Source: Acidobacteriota bacterium
Lineage (GTDB): Bacteria; Acidobacteriota; HRBIN11
Length of the DNA: 18,496 bases
NCBI GenBank assembly: GCA_030550225.1
Contig: JAUQPV010000022.1
Location: 1 to 18,496, forward strand
Direction: 5' to 3'
The notes under the pieces are model-generated. The model ran no database searches. It had not been told where the DNA came from and was given only the letters and a program-made list of their open reading frames with translations. Below, piece after piece: positions 1 to 5,378 of the stretch (positions within the stretch are counted from its first letter, which is position 1; each line of letters begins with the position of its first letter). Both the position numbers and the translations under genes were made by a program.

Positions 1-442
1 CGACCCAGACGAGGTCGGCCGTCCCCCCGTCCCAGGGAACCTGAACGGCCCACCGGAGCGCAGGCCTCCCGGCCTGCAGGAGCGTAGGCCTCCCGGCCTG
101 CGGGAGCGTAGGCCTCCCGGCCTGCGGAAACAGCCAGCCGGTCCGGACGGGCCGGATCTGCCAGTGCACGTCCGTCCGAAGCCGATACAGGCTCAGATGC
201 CGGTCCAAGACCGTCGTCCAGCCGTCCAGGGTGAAAAGGCGAAGGCCGCCGTCTTCCCGGGCGACCCAGGCGTCGGCGACGACCTTCCCGCGAGGCGTCA
301 GAAAGAGACCGTACCGGACCTCGCCGACGGCCAGGGACCGAACGTCCTGGGTCATCATGTTATGGAAGAAGTCGACAGCCTGGGTGCCTGTCACGACCCA
401 TGTGACCCAACCGGGGAGGTCGGCCCAAAGGACCTGCGTCAT
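1..442 (-). CDS. ygfZ: YgfZ/GcvT-like folate-binding protein, C-terminus cut by window edge
   Basis: Only the first 147 codons are in the window; the frame stays open to base 1. The N-terminal part reads as the YgfZ/GcvT fold: 'AVDFFHNMMTQDVRSL', then 'GEVRYGLFLTPRGKVVADAWV', the family's N-terminal pattern (TNDV...G...LLTPKG.v.aD). Members bind tetrahydrofolate; YgfZ proteins assist Fe-S enzymes such as MiaB-type tRNA modification. The diagnostic KGCYxGQE motif would lie beyond the edge, so GcvT proper is not excluded. The ATG at 442 is preceded by GAGGG about 8 bases upstream. Oddity: about residues 107-129 are three in-frame copies of an 8-residue unit (PQAGRPTL) encoded by a 24-bp tandem repeat, an insertion not expected in this family. 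The gene is divergent from trmO. Confidence 0.8.
   Translation of the reverse strand, partial: MTQVLWADLPGWVTWVVTGTQAVDFFHNMMTQDVRSLAVGEVRYGLFLTPRGKVVADAWVAREDGGLRLFTLDGWTTVLDRHLSLYRLRTDVHWQIRPVRTGWLFPQAGRPTLPQAGRPTLLQAGRPALRWAVQVPWDGGTADLVWV
55..125. repeat. 24-bp tandem repeat, three copies, inside the ygfZ-like gene
   Basis: Three near-identical units, GGAGCGyAGGCCTCCCGGCCTGC plus one spacer base, start at 55, 79 and 103 (period 24). Each unit contains the small dyad AGGCC-TCCC-GGCCT. Because 24 is a multiple of three, the array reads through in frame and adds repeated PQAGRPTL-type octapeptides to the protein. Confidence 0.9.
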
Positions 443-740
443 CCGCTTTCCCTCGCATCGTCCCATCCCGTAATCTATAGGGCCGCATCCCGATTGGCAA
501 GGGACCCACTGGCTGGAGTCAGGCAGTAAGGCGACATGGCTGTCCCGATGAAATCGACTTTTCCGACCGTTTGAGGAGGACGATTTTTCAAGCTTCGGCG
601 GATGGGCAGATAGGCTGGGATGTGGAATGTGGGATGCGAGATGCGGGATACGGGATGTTTTGCCCTGATGGGCCGTCGCTGAAACCCAACGGCCGAGCAT
701 TCCCTCGTCACGACGTCACGACATTACGAAGGAGGCCAGC
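443..740. other. divergent intergenic gap with short-word repeats
   Basis: This gap separates the divergent ygfZ-like gene and trmO. Besides the candidate ygfZ promoter it holds a word island at about 598-660: GATGGGCAGATAGG, then degenerate copies of GATGCGGGAT (619-658). The 8-bp direct repeat CGTCACGA occurs twice in a row near 706-721. A strong ribosome-binding site AAGGAGG (731-737) ends the gap before trmO. No convincing RNA gene or further ORF is visible. Confidence 0.6.
472..500 (-). promoter_or_regulatory. possible sigma-70-type promoter for the ygfZ-like gene
   Basis: On the minus strand TTGCCA (500-495, 5/6 to the -35 consensus) is followed after 17 bases by TAGATT (477-472, 4/6 to -10). 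The predicted start, around 465, leaves a short leader before the ATG at 442. This is a match to consensus only, in an otherwise GC-rich context. Confidence 0.35.
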
Positions 741-1247
741 ATGAGCGAGCCAATCGTCTTGCGACCCATCGGATACGTCCGGACCGACGTGCTGGACGAG
801 GAAATTCGCTGCCGTCGTCGGGAAATTCAAGCGGAGGTCGTCCTGGACAAGGACCTCGAGCCGGCACTGGACGGCATCGAGGACTTCTCTCACCTGTTCG
901 TCCTCTTCTGGATGGATCGGGTTCCCCCGGAAGAGACCCGACGTCGGAAGGTCCATCCGCGAGGTCGGACGGACCTGCCGCTCGTCGGCGTCCTGGCGAC
1001 CCGGGGTCGGGGTCGTCCGAACCCCATCGGGTTGGCCGTCGTAGAGCTCCTGGGGCGCTCGGGTCCGGTCCTGCGGGTCCGGGGCCTGGACGCCTACGAC
1101 GGGACGCCCGTCCTGGACATCAAACCCTATGACCCCCACGACGTCGTCCCCGACCCGAGAGTCCCGGCCTGGTGGACGCAACTGCATAATAGGATGGGGA
1201 TCCAGGAGAAGCCGACCCGCATCGGCCACCGAGACCCCGGCCCTTGA
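741..1247 (+). CDS. trmO: tRNA (adenine(37)-N6)-methyltransferase TrmO (TsaA-like)
   Basis: The 168-residue protein matches the TsaA/TrmO beta-barrel family over its length. It starts 'PIGYVRTDV', has 'EDFSHLFVLFWMD' in the middle, then 'ATRGRGRPNPIGLAVVELL', the family's RPNPIG signature, and 'VRGLDAYDGTPVLDIKPYDP', the LD..DGTPvlDIKPY signature. TrmO uses SAM to N6-methylate t6A37 in tRNAs reading ACN codons. The ATG at 741 has AAGGAGG four bases upstream. The last codons (RDPGP and stop) fall inside the left end of the 370-bp repeated element, so the C-terminal tail seems to have been supplied by that element. The gene is convergent with the FGE-like gene. Confidence 0.88.
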   Translation: MSEPIVLRPIGYVRTDVLDEEIRCRRREIQAEVVLDKDLEPALDGIEDFSHLFVLFWMDRVPPEETRRRKVHPRGRTDLPLVGVLATRGRGRPNPIGLAVVELLGRSGPVLRVRGLDAYDGTPVLDIKPYDPHDVVPDPRVPAWWTQLHNRMGIQEKPTRIGHRDPGP

Positions 1248-1407
1248 CTCGCGGGCCCTCCCCCGCCGCCACCGCCAGGACTCACCTCCCACCACCTCGG
1301 GATAGACGCCTCCCGCCCGCCCTCACTCAGGGTCCCCAGCGTGCGGCCACCCGCCGCCAGAAACGTCGTCGCGCGCGCACCGGCCGTCTCGGCCGACGGA
1401 ACGTCAC
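1230..1407 (-). ncRNA. candidate sigma-54-dependent small RNA, copy A
   Basis: About 178 nt lie between the predicted start (1407) and the left end of the conserved element. No plausible start codon with a ribosome-binding site lies in the segment, and no minus-strand gene follows: transcription would run into the 3' end of trmO on the opposite strand. Predicted hairpins in order are CGGCCG-AGA-CGGCCG (1395-1381), GCGGC-GGGTG-GCCGC, CCCT-GAGTG-AGGG, CGGGA-N8-TCCCG and a final GGCCC-N9-GGGCC. Several GG/GGG runs could also form quadruplexes. No U-run follows the last stem, so the 3' end is uncertain. This is an inference from promoter position and two-copy conservation. Confidence 0.5.
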
Positions 1408-1417
1408 AGGGCCTTTC

Positions 1418-1433
1418 AGCAAACTCCGTGCCA
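1418..1433 (-). promoter_or_regulatory. sigma-54 (-24/-12) promoter, copy A
   Basis: The minus strand reads TGGCACGGAGTTTGCT from 1433 to 1418, matching every defined base of TGGCACR-N4-TTGCW with the correct GG-to-GC spacing. The -12 C is at 1419, so transcription should begin near 1407 and run leftward. Confidence 0.8.
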
Positions 1434-1508
1434 ATCAGGACCCGCCCCCTCGAAATGCCCGACACGGCCAGCTTTCTGCCCCATCCCCCGACTCCCGTCC
1501 TTCCCCAC

Positions 1509-1549
1509 GTGTCTATCCCCGTAGACACTTTGTCCAATCCCTTAGACAC
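1509..1549 (-). promoter_or_regulatory. tandem 20-bp dyad operators upstream of the sigma-54 promoter, copy A
   Basis: Dyad 1 (1509-1528) is GTGTCTATCCCCGTAGACAC, a perfect 7-bp inverted repeat around 6 bases. Dyad 2 (1530-1549) is TTGTCCAATCCCTTAGACAC, the same design with three half-site mismatches. Centres are 21 bp apart (two helical turns) and about 111 and 132 bp upstream of the predicted start at 1407. This is the usual arrangement for a sigma-54 enhancer-binding protein. The regulator is not encoded in the window. Confidence 0.75.
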
Positions 1550-1572
1550 CTTGGGGAAATCATGGTCTTTTG

Positions 1573-1632
1573 CCCTTCACCCGCTCGCCACTCGCCATTC
1601 GCCCTTCGCCGTCTGCCCCTCGCCATTCATCC
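1573..1632. repeat. CGCCATTCGCC-type word island
   Basis: Degenerate repeats of CTCGCCACTCGCCATTCGCC and related words sit at the right edge of repeat copy A. The same family occurs at about 8047-8096 and 15711-15757. Confidence 0.6.
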
Positions 1633-1637
1633 TGCCG

Positions 1638-2867
1638 TCACGGGGCTTGGAGCGGACGGCCTTCTAAGAACTTTTGGGCCTCTGTCAGCAGACGCTCTCG
1701 AATCCGAAAGATCGCGTCGGCCGACAGGGCGCACCGGAATCCTAAGTCGTCCCGCCGGGTGTCGGGCGCCCAGCTCCGGGATTCGTAGTTCAGGGCCCGG
1801 TCCTTGCCTTCTCGGAAGGACCCGCCCTTGACGACCCGTTTGCCGTCTGACGTAGCCGTGGCCGTCCATTCCCACGCGTTCCCGCACAGGTCCCAGATGC
1901 CGAAGGGGCTCCGCCCGTTCGGGTAGGCGTCGACGGGCGTCGTCGCGTCGTGCCGACTCTCCTTTGTGTTGCACCGGGCGGGGTCAAAGGACCGGCCCCA
2001 GGGAAATTGCAAGGCCTGAGGCCCCCGGGCCGCATACTCCCACTGCTCGGCCGTCGGGAGGGTCTTGCCCTCCCAGGCACAGAACGTTTGAGCCTCGTCC
2101 CAGGTGACCTGGACGACGGGATGGCGGGCCCGGTCCGGGGGGTAGGTCACCGTCTGACCGTGGGCCCGGGCGACGGCGGCATAGCGCTCCCACGTCACGG
2201 GGAAGGCGTCCATGTAAAAGGCCTGGAGGGCGACCTGCCGACTCGTCGGACCGACGCCAATCGAGGCCGCCGGCGTGGCCGGGACCAAGACCATGTCCCG
2301 GAGGACCCTTTGGAGACGGGTCAGCTCGTTCCATGCAGAGCTCCATACGGGCCCAAGGGTTTCGACTTGGCGGCGGACCTCCGGGTGGCGCCAAGCCGTC
2401 TGCTCGACCTGCCGCCAGACTTCCTGGGCCTCGACCCAGTCGTCCCGTCGGACGGCCTCGGTCCATCGGGCCAACAAGCTCATCCATAGGGCGCGCTCGG
2501 CTTCACTGGTCTGACGGGCTTGCTCGAAGACCCGCAAGATTCGAGGACTGGCGACCTCTCCGGGCGGTGTCCAAGCCGGCTGAATCTGTAGGATCGCCCG
2601 AAAGCGTTCCTCGGCCGTCGAAAGGCGCCCCAGGGCTACGCTGGCGTATGCCTGGAGGGCCAGGGCCTCGATGCGGGCGGCCTCATTCAAGCCATCGCTT
2701 TTCAGGACGACCTGGGCCAGACGGAGGGTGTCCTCAAAGCGGGCCTCCTTAAAGGCTTGCCAGGCCGCCTGGAGACGGGCACCGACGTCTTGCGCCCGGC
2801 CGGGCCCGCCCATGAGGGTCCAGCCGATCCATACGAAAAGCCATACGGTCCATCGACGGGGTGTCAT
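1638..2867 (-). CDS. secreted TPR-like protein with C-terminal FGE/SUMF1-type domain
   Basis: The 409-residue protein starts with a signal peptide (residues 1-25, cleavage near GRAQ). A helical TPR-like region (about 27-190) includes 'AAWQAFKEARFEDTLRLAQ'. From about 192 to 382 there is a formylglycine-generating-enzyme/sulfatase-modifying-factor fold: 'AFYMDAFPVTWERY', 'HPVVQVTWDEAQTFCAWEGK', 'LPTAEQWEYAARG', 'GIWDLCGNAWEWT', 'RVVKGGSF', ending 'DLGFRCAL'. The upstream catalytic cysteine of true FGE appears to be absent (the segment reads ALNYESRSW), so it is more likely a binding or structural relative than a sulfatase activator. The ATG at 2867 is chosen because GAGGAAGG precedes it by three bases and the signal peptide begins there; the open frame continuing upstream is repeat DNA. 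No sulfatase gene is nearby. Confidence 0.8.
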   Translation of the reverse strand: MTPRRWTVWLFVWIGWTLMGGPGRAQDVGARLQAAWQAFKEARFEDTLRLAQVVLKSDGLNEAARIEALALQAYASVALGRLSTAEERFRAILQIQPAWTPPGEVASPRILRVFEQARQTSEAERALWMSLLARWTEAVRRDDWVEAQEVWRQVEQTAWRHPEVRRQVETLGPVWSSAWNELTRLQRVLRDMVLVPATPAASIGVGPTSRQVALQAFYMDAFPVTWERYAAVARAHGQTVTYPPDRARHPVVQVTWDEAQTFCAWEGKTLPTAEQWEYAARGPQALQFPWGRSFDPARCNTKESRHDATTPVDAYPNGRSPFGIWDLCGNAWEWTATATSDGKRVVKGGSFREGKDRALNYESRSWAPDTRRDDLGFRCALSADAIFRIRERLLTEAQKFLEGRPLQAP

Positions 2868-2889
2868 ACGCCTTCCTCGGATTCGGCCA

Positions 2890-3049
2890 TTCGGGAATTC
2901 GACAGTTTGGGAGTCCGGCCATTCGAGAGCTCGGGAGTTCAGCAGATGGGTAGTAGACCGATAAGTAGTCGTATTCATTCCAATATACATTCATTACTCA
3001 TTGTCAACTTGCCGAACTCTCGGATTCCCGGACTCCCGAATTCCCGAAA
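2890..3049. repeat. imperfect inverted repeat of CCGAATTCCCGAA-type words around an AT-rich core
   Basis: The left arm (2890-2944) and right arm (3010-3049) are reverse complements apart from two short insertions in the left arm; the outer TTCGGGAATTCG / CGAATTCCCGAA is exact. The AT-rich core (about 2945-3009) holds the candidate promoter and a GGGTAGTAGACCG word. The right arm is also the coding sequence for the C-terminal tail of the DUF72 protein. Confidence 0.7.
2982..3007 (-). promoter_or_regulatory. possible promoter for the FGE-like gene
   Basis: The minus strand has a perfect TTGACA (3007-3002) overlapping the end of the DUF72 gene, and TATATT (2987-2982) after 14 bases, in an AT-rich core unlike its surroundings. 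The spacer is shorter than the usual 16-18 bases, so the exact -10 is unsure. Confidence 0.35.
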
Positions 3050-3791
3050 AGAGCAGGTCCATCAGGCGGAGGGCGTTCCGAGGGGCCGACCCGCCGACAT
3101 CGTTATTAAAGAAGGCAAAGACCTGCTTCAGTCGGGCGGCTCGGAGACGGTCGACCCACGCCTGGAGCTCAGCGTCGCTGTAATCATACCGATACCAGGC
3201 TGTGCGGCCATGAAACCGGACGTAAGCCGTCTCGTGGGTCACGACCAACTCCTCGGGCAGGCGTGTCGAAACCGGGGCACTCACGGACACAATCCCCACA
3301 TGCGGTGGCAGGTCTTCCATGATGTGGTCCAGGGCCTGGAACCAGGTAACGTGGCGGAACTCGACCACGTGGAAAAACGACCGGGAAAGGGGTTCCAGCA
3401 AGCGTCGCCAAAAGTCATCGTCCATCCGGGCCGAGGGCGGGAGCTGGATCAAGATGCCCTTCAAGCGGTCGCCCAAGGGCTCCATCGCCTCATAGAAGGC
3501 CGGCCACCGGTCATACTGACGAAAGTGACTGATAGATCGATGAACTTTGGTCACGAAGGCGAAGTCCGGGCGAGCCTGACGGACCCAGGCCCGGGTCGTG
3601 GCCGTCTTGGGGAAGCGGTAAAACGTACTGTTCATTTCCACGATGGGAAAGTGGGACTGATAGTACTCGAACCACCGGTGCATGGGGAGGTCGGCAGGGT
3701 AGAAGCGACCCCGCCAGCCTCGATAGAACCAGCCGGAACATCCGACCCAATATCGTGTCGACAGCATACCGATGGGCCTATGGGACTTCAT
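2994..3791 (-). CDS. DUF72 (YecE-type) TIM-barrel protein
   Basis: The 265-residue protein has the DUF72 hallmarks: 'WVGCSGWFYRGWRGRFYP' near the N-terminus, 'YYQSHFPIVEMNSTFYRFP', 'FAFVTKVHRSISHF', 'LIQLPPSARMD', 'HVVEFRHVTW', 'AYVRFHGR' and 'VFAFFNND' near the C-terminus. The family's biochemical function is not established. The last ~16 residues (GIRESGNPRVRQVDNE) come from an intergenic repeat word and are probably not part of the fold. The start could be the ATG at 3791 or 3767. Neither has a strong ribosome-binding site, and a TATAAT overlaps the first one. It lies downstream of coaE and the unknown membrane protein on the same strand. Confidence 0.82.
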   Translation of the reverse strand: MKSHRPIGMLSTRYWVGCSGWFYRGWRGRFYPADLPMHRWFEYYQSHFPIVEMNSTFYRFPKTATTRAWVRQARPDFAFVTKVHRSISHFRQYDRWPAFYEAMEPLGDRLKGILIQLPPSARMDDDFWRRLLEPLSRSFFHVVEFRHVTWFQALDHIMEDLPPHVGIVSVSAPVSTRLPEELVVTHETAYVRFHGRTAWYRYDYSDAELQAWVDRLRAARLKQVFAFFNNDVGGSAPRNALRLMDLLFSGIRESGNPRVRQVDNE

Positions 3792-3816
3792 TATAGCCGG
3801 CCTGCCCCTGAGGATG

Positions 3817-3838
3817 ACACCGGCATGACGGCCGGTGT
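3817..3838 (-). terminator. 8-bp stem hairpin between the membrane-protein gene and the DUF72 gene
   Basis: ACACCGGC and GCCGGTGT pair perfectly around a 6-base loop in the 69-bp gap. There is no T-run after it on either strand, so it may be an attenuator-like or processing hairpin rather than an intrinsic terminator. Confidence 0.3.
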
Positions 3839-3860
3839 TCCGGGGATAGACACCGACGGC

Positions 3861-4511
3861 CTATCTGCCCACCTGCCGACCGGCCCATTTCTGGACCAAA
3901 GCCTGGAGATACCGGAGGTTCACGCGTCGGAACCCTTCCCATAGGACGTCGGCGGAGGGAAGACTATAGCCGTCCAGGCTGACCCAGAGTCGCCGGGCGA
4001 CGACGACCTGAATCTCGCCCCGCCCTTCCGCATGGTAAAAGGCCTCGAAGCCATAGTAGTCGGGCGTGCGGATGCCACGGCGGTAATGGTCGGTTGCCTC
4101 CTCTCGGAATTCGACAGCCTGGGCCAGACTCTCGACCAGGAAGGGGGCCGACCGAACGTCCACGACCCGGATCTCGACTTGGGTCGGCGGACGGATCCAC
4201 ACCTGGCGGGCCATCGTGTAGGCGTATGTCTGATGTTGGAACAGGGTCCCGTAAGGCGGCTCCTGGAGTTCCCAGCCCGGCCATTCCGAAGGCAGGGCCC
4301 GCAAGAGCTCTTCGTAGGGGACGAGGCCTCGAACGGCTGCCGTCGGCCCCGGTCCGGCCCACTCCATCGTTTCGACGGGACGAGGCCGCTCCATCTGGAT
4401 GACGGGGTTCAGCCACGCGTGGAAGAACCATCCAAGGGTGACCAGACCCCCAATGAGTCCCAAGCGAAATATCCATCGGGCGGTCCGGCGAATGATCGTC
4501 GGTAGCCTCAC
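3861..4511 (-). CDS. membrane-anchored protein of unknown function
   Basis: I do not recognise this 216-residue protein. It begins with a basic segment (RLPTIIRRTARW) and one hydrophobic helix (about residues 13-32), so it is probably inner-membrane anchored with a periplasmic domain. That domain has 'EELLRALPSEWPGW', an 'EIRVVDVRSAPFLVESLAQAV' strand-helix and 'GEIQVVVARRLWVSLDGYSL' near the end. The start is the GTG at 4511, which overlaps the coaE stop as GTGA and has GGAAGG seven bases upstream. The overlap implies translational coupling with coaE. The C-terminal AGRQVGR plus stop coincides with a GGCAGGTGGGCAGATAG word of a local repeat family. Confidence 0.7.
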   Translation of the reverse strand: MRLPTIIRRTARWIFRLGLIGGLVTLGWFFHAWLNPVIQMERPRPVETMEWAGPGPTAAVRGLVPYEELLRALPSEWPGWELQEPPYGTLFQHQTYAYTMARQVWIRPPTQVEIRVVDVRSAPFLVESLAQAVEFREEATDHYRRGIRTPDYYGFEAFYHAEGRGEIQVVVARRLWVSLDGYSLPSADVLWEGFRRVNLRYLQALVQKWAGRQVGR

Positions 4512-5158
4512 GACATCCCTTCCAGGCGGAATCGGGCGATGGCCGGATGGTCCGGCCACAGCCAGGTGACGAGGGCCAAGACCTGGCCCCGGGTTTCGGC
4601 CATCGAGCCCTCCGTGTCGATCACGACGTCGGCCATCCGGCGCTTCCGTTCGACGGGCCACTGGGCTTCGATACGGCGGCGGGCCTCAGCCTCGGAGAGG
4701 CCTCGCTCCCGGAGCCGACGGATTTGGGTCGCCTCCGAGCAGTGGGTCACGACGACGAGGGGAAACCGTCGGTGGGTGCCGACCTCCATCATCAGGGGGG
4801 CCACGCCGACGACCAGCCAGGCCCCGGTGGCCAGGTAGGTCTCGATCCAGCGGGCCGTCTCCTGGATCACCAGCGGATGCAAGATGGCTTCCAGACGGCG
4901 TCGGGCCGCGGGGTCTTGGAAGACCCACCGGCCCAGCCGGCCTCGGTCGATCCGCCCGTCATCGTTCAAGATGTCCCGTCCGAAGGCGGTGACGACGGCG
5001 GCGTAAGCCGCTCCACCGGGTGCCAAGAGAGCGTGGACGACGGCGTCCGAGTCGACGACGGCGGCGTCGAAGTCGGCGGCCAAAATGCGGGCCACGACGC
5101 TCTTGCCCGTGGCGATGCCGCCCGTCAGGCCGATCAACCGAACCCGGCGGTCTCGCAT
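4508..5158 (-). CDS. coaE: dephospho-CoA kinase
   Basis: CoaE phosphorylates dephospho-CoA at the 3'-hydroxyl, the last step of coenzyme A synthesis. The 216-residue protein shows the P-loop 'GLTGGIATGKS', 'VVDSDAVVHALL' (the DxD/H region), 'GRLGRWVFQDPAARRRLEAILHPLV', the lid-like 'QIRRLRERGLSEAEARRRIEAQWP' and 'RRMADVVIDTEGS'. Two positions deviate: APLMMEVG replaces the usual PLLFE, and DTEGS replaces N.GS. The start is placed at the ATG at 5158, giving the normal N-terminus; in-frame ATGs at 5212 and 5215 would add 18-19 residues without a ribosome-binding site. It overlaps the next gene by four bases and is divergent from ruvB. Confidence 0.9.
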   Translation of the reverse strand: MRDRRVRLIGLTGGIATGKSVVARILAADFDAAVVDSDAVVHALLAPGGAAYAAVVTAFGRDILNDDGRIDRGRLGRWVFQDPAARRRLEAILHPLVIQETARWIETYLATGAWLVVGVAPLMMEVGTHRRFPLVVVTHCSEATQIRRLRERGLSEAEARRRIEAQWPVERKRRMADVVIDTEGSMAETRGQVLALVTWLWPDHPAIARFRLEGMS

Positions 5159-5215
5159 TCCACCCACGGCTGGACCTGTAGGAGTACGCCCCCGTTTTCT
5201 CAGCGGCCCCATCAT

Positions 5216-5378
5216 AGGTGGAACCCACTCGGGAGGGCAATACGGGCCGTTCAGCCATTCGGCAGTGGGCCGGTGGGTAGACCGGCGTCTATCTTCCTGC
5301 CTGCCTATCTACCTACCTCCCCCTTTATGTAAAATACCCTTGCGCGATCCGGCGCATCTTTCAGACAGGGCACGATCG
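5216..5378. other. divergent coaE/ruvB spacer with repeat words and AT-rich patch
   Basis: The gap contains GCCATTCGGCAGTGGG, GGTGGGTAGACCGG and a pyrimidine-rich run of TGCC/TACC steps (about 5291-5322), all words of the local repeat families. The only AT-rich patch is TTTATGTAAAATA (5324-5336). Its TAAAAT (5330-5335) is 5/6 to a -10 box for ruvB but lacks a recognisable -35. Confidence 0.5.

Larger units (their letters stand above)
1230..1599 (-). repeat. 370-bp direct repeat, copy A (sigma-54 promoter/sRNA element)
   Basis: This matches 15366-15732 in the same orientation with only a few single-base indels. Reading leftward on the minus strand it holds tandem dyads, a 75-bp spacer, a perfect -24/-12 promoter and a conserved G-rich transcribed segment. 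By hand count the transcribed part differs at about 9-10 of 178 positions between copies, against about 13 of 75 in the spacer. It fills the gap between the convergent trmO and FGE-like genes. No terminal inverted repeats or target duplications are obvious at its edges. Confidence 0.92.

Noticed and set aside
1127..1549. Minus-strand open frame through repeat copy A (and its counterpart 15294-15569 in copy B) sharing a peptide around SEGGREASIPRWW.
   Set aside because: The apparent start in copy B lies inside the promoter, upstream of the predicted transcription start. Most base differences between copies change residues, and an indel shifts the frame near the end. The plus strand is open as well, as expected for this GC content.
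1244..1831. Plus-strand open frame across repeat copy A, similar to 15318-15659 in copy B.
   Set aside because: Its arginine/proline-rich low-complexity product, lack of a ribosome-binding site and overlap with the FGE-like gene suggest a compositional ORF.
2868..2990. 41-residue N-terminal extension of the FGE-like protein.
   Set aside because: It is encoded by repeat words and precedes a proper ribosome-binding site and signal peptide at 2867.
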